Assembly: GCA_009841235.1 (NCBI GenBank)
Contig: VXMH01000079.1
Coordinates: 1-36,705 of the forward strand
Length of the DNA stretch: 36,705 bases
Source of the DNA: Caldilineaceae bacterium SB0661_bin_32
GTDB lineage: Bacteria; Chloroflexota; Anaerolineae; Caldilineales; Caldilineaceae
Reading direction: 5' to 3'
How positions within the stretch are numbered: position 1 is the first letter of the stretch; each line of letters begins with the position of its first letter. Made by a program: the position numbers and the translations under genes. A model generated the notes under the pieces. That model worked only from the letters and a program-made list of their open reading frames with translations, was not told the origin of the DNA and did no database searches. Below, one piece after another: positions 30,622 through 36,705 of the stretch.

Positions 30622-33099
30622 ATGAGCGGCGAAACGCAAGAAATTTTGCGCGGCGTTATCGAACGCATCACCTTTCATAGCGAAGAAAACGGCTTTACGG
30701 TCGCCAGGCTGGCGCCGGAGAACTATACGCCCCGGCTGCCCCACTGGCAAAAGGAAGCGCCGGTCGTGGGTACGATGGTCGGTGTCGCGGTTGGGGAGGC
30801 CGTGGAGCTGCGCGGGCGCTGGGAAACGCATCCGCAGTATGGCAAACAGTTTTCAGTCGACGAGATGCGGTCGGTTCTGCCGGCGACCGTTTCCGGTATC
30901 GAAAAGTATCTTGGCAGCGGCCTGATCAAGGGCGTTGGGCCGGTGACGGCCAAGCGCATCGTCGCCCACTTCGGCGCGGAGACGCTGGACGTCATCGACA
31001 ACGACCCGCAGCGCCTGTCCGAAGTAGGCGGGGTCGGCCGCAAGAGGGTCTCGATGATTGTTGCCGGCTGGGTCGAGAAGAAAGCGATCAAGGAGGTGAT
31101 GATCTTTCTTCGCGGCCACGGCGTAAGCGGCGGCCTGGCCGCGAAGATTTACAAGCGTTACGGCGACAGTGCCGTCGAAACTGTGCAGCGGAATCCTTAC
31201 CGCCTTTCTGAAGATATCTTTGGCATCGGTTTTCTGACCGCGGACAGGATTGGGCGGGCCCTGGGAACTGCCGATGACGCGCCCCAGCGCATCGCGGCCG
31301 GTGTCGAGTTCGCGCTCAACCGGGCCAGGGATGAGGGCCATGTCTACTTGCCAAGCGGGGAGCTGATCGCAAAGGCCGGCGACCTGCTGGAAGTGGGAAA
31401 GGAAAAGGCGGCGGCCGGGCTCCTGCATCTGAAAGGGGCCGACCGCGTCAAGTTGGCCTCCGGGCCGGGCCAGGAGGCTGAAGCGCTGCACTGGGCGGTG
31501 GCCGGGATTTTTGAACCTTCGAGTCCGCAGCCCATGCCGCTGATGCCGGAAGACCGCGGCGCCGGCGAAGCCCCGACCGCGCAACAGATGGATGACCTGG
31601 TACAGGGCGGGCAGGCGGTCTATCTGACGCCAATGTATTACGCCGAAATGGGCGTCGGCAACCGCATGGGACGGTTGATGCAGGATGGCGCCGCCGCGCC
31701 GCTCGCAGTCGGACACGGTGCGGGCGCGCTCGATTCCTTCCGGGCAATCGACTGGGAACGGAAATTCGCCCAACTCGAGGCGAGAGCAAGCCATGAACCC
31801 GGCCTTCCGCGTCTTGCCGCGCGCCAGCGAGACGCGGTCCGGACGGCGCTGACCCACCGCCTGACCGTGCTGACCGGGGGGCCCGGCACAGGCAAAACGA
31901 CCGTTGTCCGCACTATCATCGACCTCTGCGAGGAGGCCGGCGCCGACGCGGTCCTGGCTGCGCCGACCGGACGGGCGGCAAAGCGGCTTGCCGAGGCTAC
32001 CGGCCGCGCCGCGCAGACGGTCCACAGACTGCTGCAGGTGCAGCCGGCTGCCGGCATCTCCTTTAAGCGCAACGAGGAGAATCCGCTTCGCGGCGACCTG
32101 CTGATCGTGGACGAGTCCTCCATGCTGGACCTCATACTGACGAACCATCTGCTCAAGGCCGTTCCTCCGGGGATGTCCCTGCTGTTGGTCGGTGACGTCG
32201 ACCAGCTGCCGAGCGTGGGGGCCGGCAATGTGCTGCGCGACCTGATCGCGGCGATTGAGGGGCAGGTTGAGGAGACGCGGCGCGCTTCGCAGTCAGACCC
32301 CCGCTCAGGCGCGGCGGTGGTGCGGCTGGACAGGATCTTTCGGCAATCGGCCGGCAGCTTCATTGTTGAGAATGCCCATCGCATTAACCGCGGCCAGATG
32401 CCGGTTCTGACACGCTCGGCCAGCGAAGGGAGCGCTGAGGCCGACGACTTTTTCCTGTTCCGCACCGAACTGGCTGAGCGTGCTGCTCAACTCTGTGTGG
32501 AGCTTGTCACAGAACGCATCCCGCGTCGTTTTGCGGTTCCCGCCCGGGACATTCAGGTTCTCAGCCCGATGCATCGCGGCGCGGCCGGCGTCGCGTCACT
32601 CAACGGGATGATCCAGCAGGCGCTCAACCCGCCCGGGCCGGACAAAGCCGGGAGCGGCGTCGGGGACCGCATCTACCGGACAGGGGATCGGGTGATGCAG
32701 GTGCGGAACAACTATGACAAAGATGTATTCAATGGCGATATGGGTTATATTAAAGATGTCGACCTGATCGAACAGCGTGTCACGGTCGAAATCGACGGGC
32801 GCCCTGTTGGTTACGAGTTCATGGAGTTGGACGAGCTGGTGCATGCCTACGCCGTCAGCGTACACAAGAGTCAGGGCAGTGAATTCCCGGCTGTCGTTGT
32901 CCCACTGCTCACAAGCCACTACATGCTGCTTCAGCGGAATCTCTTATACACGGCCGTCACGCGCGCAAAGCGGCTGGTCGTGTTGGTAGGACAACCGAGA
33001 GCGATCGCCATGGCCGTGGGCAACGACAAGGTGGCCCAGCGTTACAGCGGGCTGACCGAGCGGCTGCGGCGTGCGACAGAATGGGAGACATTTGCATGA
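30622..33099 (+). CDS. recD2: RecD2 family ATP-dependent DNA helicase
   Basis: An 825-residue superfamily 1 helicase of the RecD2/TraA class. N-terminal helix-hairpin-helix and OB-type sequences cover residues 1-200 (GVGPVTAKRIV, GVGRKRVSMIV). Walker A is GGPGTGKTT at 419-427; Walker B is LLIVDESSMLD; motif III is VGDVDQLPSVGAGNVL; motifs V-VI include VSVHKSQGSEFPAVVVPL. RecD2 unwinds 5'-3' in DNA repair, without RecB or RecC, which fits the absence of those genes here. The ATG at 30622 (MSGETQEILRGV) is chosen over the frame start at 30526 because the family begins there; no ribosome binding site precedes it, so it may be leaderless. Its stop overlaps the start of the next gene. Confidence 0.95.
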   Translation: MSGETQEILRGVIERITFHSEENGFTVARLAPENYTPRLPHWQKEAPVVGTMVGVAVGEAVELRGRWETHPQYGKQFSVDEMRSVLPATVSGIEKYLGSGLIKGVGPVTAKRIVAHFGAETLDVIDNDPQRLSEVGGVGRKRVSMIVAGWVEKKAIKEVMIFLRGHGVSGGLAAKIYKRYGDSAVETVQRNPYRLSEDIFGIGFLTADRIGRALGTADDAPQRIAAGVEFALNRARDEGHVYLPSGELIAKAGDLLEVGKEKAAAGLLHLKGADRVKLASGPGQEAEALHWAVAGIFEPSSPQPMPLMPEDRGAGEAPTAQQMDDLVQGGQAVYLTPMYYAEMGVGNRMGRLMQDGAAAPLAVGHGAGALDSFRAIDWERKFAQLEARASHEPGLPRLAARQRDAVRTALTHRLTVLTGGPGTGKTTVVRTIIDLCEEAGADAVLAAPTGRAAKRLAEATGRAAQTVHRLLQVQPAAGISFKRNEENPLRGDLLIVDESSMLDLILTNHLLKAVPPGMSLLLVGDVDQLPSVGAGNVLRDLIAAIEGQVEETRRASQSDPRSGAAVVRLDRIFRQSAGSFIVENAHRINRGQMPVLTRSASEGSAEADDFFLFRTELAERAAQLCVELVTERIPRRFAVPARDIQVLSPMHRGAAGVASLNGMIQQALNPPGPDKAGSGVGDRIYRTGDRVMQVRNNYDKDVFNGDMGYIKDVDLIEQRVTVEIDGRPVGYEFMELDELVHAYAVSVHKSQGSEFPAVVVPLLTSHYMLLQRNLLYTAVTRAKRLVVLVGQPRAIAMAVGNDKVAQRYSGLTERLRRATEWETFA

Positions 33100-33875
33100 G
33101 CAACCAGAAGCCAGCCATCGCAGTACAGCTGTACAGTCTGCGTCACCTGTCCGACAGCTTTGCGGAGATCGCGGGCGCGGCCGCTGAGGCCGGGTACGAA
33201 GGAGTGGAACTGATCTTCTTGCCGGACCATACCGGCGAGCAGGCCAAAGAGGTCCTGGACCGGCATGGCTTGCAGACCGTGTCGGCCCACGTACCTTATC
33301 AAGCTCTGGCCGAAGACTTTGCCGCCACAGTGGACTTTCACAGGGCGCTCGGGAACGACTGTCTCATTCTCCCAATGCCTGATCCCCAGGTGCGGGAGGC
33401 GGCCAGTGCGGATGCGTGGCGCGCCTTCGGGAAGACGCTCGATGAGCTGGGCCGGCGCTGCCGGGATGAGGGAATGCGGCTCGGATACCATAACCACGCT
33501 TTCGAAATGGAGGAGTTTGAAGGCGCGCGGGCGATCGACTGGGTGCTGGCGAACGCCCGCGAGGAGAATCTGTTCTGGGAGCCGGACCTGGCCTGGATCA
33601 CCGCCGGCGGCGCCCGTCCCCTGGAGCTGGTGCAAAAGTACGCCGGCCGCTGTCCGCACATTCATGCGAAAGACCTGGCGCCGGCGGGCGAGAACGAGGA
33701 CCAGATGGGCCTGGCCGACGTCGGCTACGGCACGCTGGACTGGGACGCGCTCATCCCTGCCTGCCGTGCGGCCGGCGCCAGCTGTTACGTGGTTGAACAC
33801 GACCTGCCTGAAGAGCCGGTCGCAAGTGTCCGCCGCAGCCGCGAGTTTCTCGAGAGCCGGGCGGCGCTGATGTAG
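33096..33875 (+). CDS. sugar phosphate isomerase/epimerase, TIM-barrel (AP endonuclease 2 superfamily)
   Basis: A 259-residue TIM-barrel protein. Family motifs are the start AIAVQLYSLRH, YHNHAFE at 131-137 with E137, D164 in EPDLAWI, H190 in HIHAKDL, and E234 in VEHDLPEEP, giving the divalent-metal ligands. The superfamily covers xylose isomerase-like, inosose dehydratase-like and hydroxypyruvate isomerase-like enzymes. The ATG overlaps the recD2 stop in ATGA (33096-33099), so the two genes are translationally coupled, though their jobs look unrelated. It may process products of the Gfo/Idh/MocA enzymes; that is inference. Confidence 0.92.
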   Translation: MSNQKPAIAVQLYSLRHLSDSFAEIAGAAAEAGYEGVELIFLPDHTGEQAKEVLDRHGLQTVSAHVPYQALAEDFAATVDFHRALGNDCLILPMPDPQVREAASADAWRAFGKTLDELGRRCRDEGMRLGYHNHAFEMEEFEGARAIDWVLANAREENLFWEPDLAWITAGGARPLELVQKYAGRCPHIHAKDLAPAGENEDQMGLADVGYGTLDWDALIPACRAAGASCYVVEHDLPEEPVASVRRSREFLESRAALM

Positions 33876-34022
33876 AGGCCCGCGCAGAAACTTTGTTGCC
33901 TGCCGCGGCGTAGGACTTGGCAGGGCCTTCAGTTTGCGCCTTGGCGGCCGGGGTGAAATGCCTTTCCCCAGGACCGCATCCGCAACTACATCGGGTTTTG
34001 AGAACTGTGATCGGAGAGTACC

Positions 34023-34436
34023 TTGGCAAATTCGGCGATGTTTGAAGGGCTTGTGTTCGATGAACGCCGAAATGCGGCGCAGGTGAAACACGTGGGCGAG
34101 CGCGCCTGCTATGTCGTCGACGAAGATGGCTTTCTGCGCCACATCGACGCCGCGAAGGTGGACCAGCAGGTGCTCGAATTCCTCAAGGGTCAAGTCGACC
34201 AGCATCGCGACCTGGCCGTGACCGGCGTGATGGATCTGATGGGCAAGGACGACATCTTTACCAAGGCCGCGGTGGAATCTTCCATCGACAACATCGACCA
34301 GGCGGTTGGTCAGGCGATTCCCGAGCAGTCGCGGCAGTGGCTGGGCATGATGGGCTTCCGCGTCATCATCGACGACCAGGGCGAGGTCGTGGATATCGAA
34401 ATGCCCGCCGGTGAGATTGAAGAGGACGACTATTAA
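34023..34436 (+). CDS. conserved-looking hypothetical protein, 137 residues
   Basis: I do not recognise a named family. The frame starts at a TTG at 34023, preceded by GGAGAG; an ATG five codons later (34038) is an alternative. The protein is soluble, acidic and without cysteine-rich motifs. It contains MFEGLVFDERRNAAQVKHVG, a beta-rich stretch YVVDEDGFLRHIDAAKVD, several helices, and a C-terminus VIIDDQGEVVDIEMPAGEIE that suggests a small beta element. Codon use is like its neighbours and the frame has no competing alternative. It is the last gene of the plus-strand run and is convergent with the phosphatase gene. Confidence 0.7.
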   Translation: MANSAMFEGLVFDERRNAAQVKHVGERACYVVDEDGFLRHIDAAKVDQQVLEFLKGQVDQHRDLAVTGVMDLMGKDDIFTKAAVESSIDNIDQAVGQAIPEQSRQWLGMMGFRVIIDDQGEVVDIEMPAGEIEEDDY

Positions 34437-34491
34437 ACAGTGGGCGGGGAGAAGGGTTGGAATCCTGGACACCCTCCTCCCCCAAATAGTC

Positions 34492-36399
34492 TCACTTCTT
34501 GAGGTGCCAGTCGGGATCGGTGAGCGCCTCGTAGACGACCCCGCCTTCGACGTTGCGCGGCATCGGCAACCCCAGCAGGTAACATAGGGTCGGGGCTACG
34601 TCGACCGCCCGCACCTGTCCCTTCAGCGCCAGCCCTTCCTTGACGCCCGGACCGGATAGGATGAAGGTGCAATGCTGCCCGGCGATGCCAAAGCTGACCG
34701 AGGGCAGCTGTTTGCCGTGCGCGCCGTCGAACTCCGGCCGCAGCGCGTAGACCACGTCCCCTGTCGTATCGCCCCACAGGTTGACCATCTCGGCGTCCTC
34801 GCGCGTCAGCGCCAGCGCGAACGGGTGGCGCCCGGTGGCGGGGTCGGTGTAGGCGTGCAGCGCGGCGATGATTTCGAGCTGGGTGTCCTTATAGTCGGCC
34901 GGTGACACGATCCCGTCCGGTTCGCGTCCCTCCAAATTGATGAACACGTGCACCAGGCCCACCGACGCGGCCCGCGTGCGCGACCAGTCCACGGTCCGCT
35001 TCCCGTCTTCTTCCTTATAGACCAGGAAACCCGCCTCTTCCAGGACCTCATCGATCTCTATCGCCCGGTACTGGTTGGGCGTGCCCCCGTGATCCGAGAC
35101 GAGACAGATCAGCGTCTCCTCATCGGCGATGGCCGCCACGCGGCCGATCATCTTGTCGATGGAGCTGTAGGTGCGGACCACGCCGTCCAGGCAGCGCTGC
35201 TGGGTCGCTGCGTCGGCGCCGCTGAACTCCTCGGCCTGGCCGAGGAAAAAGTGGCTGGTGTAGTCGGACGCATGGGTTTCAATGAAGAGCATCTTCCAAT
35301 CGTCGCGGCTGGTCGTGAGATAGTCCGCCACGTCGGCCAGGCGTTCGTGGTGGAAGTCGAGCAGCTCGAAGTAGGTGTCGTCGTCCATGATGCCCAGGGC
35401 GTCTCGGGCAGGGTTCTGCAGGAAGTTGCCAACGTGTTGGTCGATCTCGTCTGCCGCTTCCAGTGGCATCGTGTAGCCGCCGGCCGGCCAGATCTGCGGT
35501 ACGAACAGCTCGAAAGCGTCGGCCTCGGCGGTGAGGTTGACCAGCTTCATGCGCACGTAGCCGCTGATCTCCTCGGCGTCGATCTCGAACTGGTCCAGCC
35601 ACCAGTCGCTCCAATCGCCCATCCCCAGTTCAGTAACCGCGCTGTCTCCGTCGCGCGCCCGGCAGACGCGCACCCGGTCGTAGCCGCTGTCTCCGCAGGC
35701 GTAGATCAGGCCGTGAAAGGTCTTGGGCGTGCCCTTTTCGCCCCGCAACATGAAATCGCGGCCGCGCGCCAGGGGCTGTATTGTAAGCTCGACCTCCTTG
35801 GGCGGGCGGCTTGAACGCGGCAGATTTGTCCAATTTTGGGCCTCGTTGATTGTCACGGGATCGACGTCGGAGCCGGTCTGCAGGGCGCTGGGGTCCAGCG
35901 TCTCCGGGTCGCGCTGGCCCCCGATCGTCCTGCGCTCCCATCTGCCGGCGACGAAAAGGTGATAGCCGGCGATCTGGTGATGGTTGGAGACGCCGGGGCC
36001 CGTGCCCTCCACCTGAACGCCGCTCGTTACCGTCGGGGGCCAGGACATCTCCCATTTGACCAGCAAGGGCCTGCCCCCGGCCCGCTCCACCGTGTTCCAA
36101 AGGTATTCCGCTCGCGACAGCTCCGTGTTGACCCCCCAGACCGTCTCATCGAGTTGCGCGCCCAGCTTGCGGATGTTGAAGTCCATCACGCCGTGGTTCC
36201 CCGGCCAGGCCCCGGTGGACGTGGCGGTCCAGCCTGGCGGCGTCAGGGTCGGGAAAACGCCGATCATGGGCCGGTACACACCCCGATCTATCAGCTTGCC
36301 AAGATGGGGCATGTGGCCCCCCTTTACCATATTTGTCACCAGTTCCATGGCGGCGCCGTCCATACCGATCAGGATTGCGCGCCGTGCCGGGCTTTGCAT
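34492..36399 (-). CDS. alkaline-phosphatase-superfamily enzyme (type I phosphodiesterase-like)
   Basis: A 635-residue cytoplasmic enzyme without a signal peptide. Metal ligands and nucleophile are visible: D14 in ILIGMDGAA, T53 in TLTPPGWTATSTG (the nucleophile position, followed by GNHGVMDFN), D379 and H383 in SDYTSH, and D436-H437 in LVSDHGG. A late His in AGQHCTFILSGPG completes the second metal site. The family includes phosphodiesterases, nucleotide pyrophosphatases and sulfatase-like enzymes; TPPGW resembles phosphodiesterase/nucleotide pyrophosphatase members. The insert at about 100-280 is substrate-specific and beta-rich. The ATG at 36399 has AAAGGAG upstream. Substrate unknown. Confidence 0.92.
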   Translation of the reverse strand: MQSPARRAILIGMDGAAMELVTNMVKGGHMPHLGKLIDRGVYRPMIGVFPTLTPPGWTATSTGAWPGNHGVMDFNIRKLGAQLDETVWGVNTELSRAEYLWNTVERAGGRPLLVKWEMSWPPTVTSGVQVEGTGPGVSNHHQIAGYHLFVAGRWERRTIGGQRDPETLDPSALQTGSDVDPVTINEAQNWTNLPRSSRPPKEVELTIQPLARGRDFMLRGEKGTPKTFHGLIYACGDSGYDRVRVCRARDGDSAVTELGMGDWSDWWLDQFEIDAEEISGYVRMKLVNLTAEADAFELFVPQIWPAGGYTMPLEAADEIDQHVGNFLQNPARDALGIMDDDTYFELLDFHHERLADVADYLTTSRDDWKMLFIETHASDYTSHFFLGQAEEFSGADAATQQRCLDGVVRTYSSIDKMIGRVAAIADEETLICLVSDHGGTPNQYRAIEIDEVLEEAGFLVYKEEDGKRTVDWSRTRAASVGLVHVFINLEGREPDGIVSPADYKDTQLEIIAALHAYTDPATGRHPFALALTREDAEMVNLWGDTTGDVVYALRPEFDGAHGKQLPSVSFGIAGQHCTFILSGPGVKEGLALKGQVRAVDVAPTLCYLLGLPMPRNVEGGVVYEALTDPDWHLKK

Positions 36400-36532
36400 C
36401 TCTCTCTCCTTTAACGGGTTGCGTTTGGTTTGATGGACCGCCCGAACCGTTGGACGGACGCAGGCTGTTCACGCAGAAGGATAAGGATATACATCATAAC
36501 CTGCAACCGGCTGGAATTCACAAAGCGGGCGG

Positions 36533-36705
36533 TGGAGGGCAGGGCAATCGCATCTTATTGCGTCAATTTCCTGGGAGGCTGCCCGAAGCGCATGGCCGTG
36601 CCCCTGCCCTCTGCGGGCCATGCCCTCCTCTCCGCATCCCCCTCAACCTACGGTAGGGGCAGGCCTTGTGCCTGCCCTCTGCTGGCCATGCCCGCCTCTC
36701 CGCAT
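36533..36705. repeat. dispersed intergenic repeat, copy B, running off the window
   Basis: The stretch 36533-36680 matches copy A at 15877-16030. It ends in the same perfect hairpin GGGCAGGC / GCCTGCCC with loop CTTGT (36657-36677). The 3' part starts again: TGCCCTCTGC...GGCCATGCCC occurs at 36605 and again at 36673, a period of 68 bases, and the second unit is cut by the window end. It lies upstream of the phosphatase-like gene. Confidence 0.75.

Overview
This is a GC-rich window with about 33 well-supported protein genes and no rRNA, tRNA, CRISPR array or transposase that I can see. Twin-arginine lipoprotein solute-binding proteins, ATPase-less CUT1 sugar importers, repeated Gfo/Idh/MocA oxidoreductases, tandem metallo-beta-lactamase hydrolases, a cytosolic alkaline-phosphatase-superfamily enzyme and short dispersed GGGCAGGC hairpin repeats together suggest a Chloroflexota genome, perhaps Anaerolineae/Caldilineales-like. 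That placement is inference from gene content, not from a marker gene.

Layout. 52-2084 (minus): a GNAT acetyltransferase, a HepT/MntA toxin-antitoxin pair, a small broken antitoxin-like reading frame and a second GNAT that closes the first transporter operon. 2090-12339 (minus): two complete carbohydrate importer sets (binding protein, MalF-type and MalG-type permeases) interleaved with three Gfo/Idh/MocA dehydrogenases. 12825-13697 (minus): a secreted HNH-nuclease-like protein with a C-terminal Excalibur domain. 14120-15462: several very small membrane proteins, followed by about 670 bases of non-coding repeats. 16133-19396 (minus): a third importer set, paralogous to the second, with a near-consensus promoter. 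19660-20907 (plus): a Fsr-like MFS exporter with a LacI-type palindrome just upstream. 20946-21610 (minus): a PIN/antitoxin pair. 21787-23734 (minus): a tandem duplicate of MBL-fold hydrolases. 24225-28460 (plus): a TPP-dependent enzyme, prephenate dehydratase, a HAD hydrolase and a Nudix hydrolase. 28548-30470 (minus): a Kef-type antiporter. 30622-34436 (plus): RecD2 helicase, a translationally overlapping sugar isomerase and an unknown 137-residue protein. 34492-36399 (minus): an alkaline-phosphatase-superfamily enzyme. The window ends inside a repeat that also occurs at 15877-16030.

How the genes may work together. The importers and dehydrogenases look like a catabolic island for oligosaccharides, sugar acids or polyols. 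The binding proteins capture sugar at the outer face of the membrane, the permeases import it using an ATPase encoded elsewhere, and NAD(P)-dependent Gfo/Idh/MocA enzymes oxidise it. The TIM-barrel isomerase at 33096 may belong to the same metabolism. The least explained parts are the small membrane protein cluster, the secreted nuclease-Excalibur protein beside it, and the short repeats upstream of the second MBL and the TPP genes.
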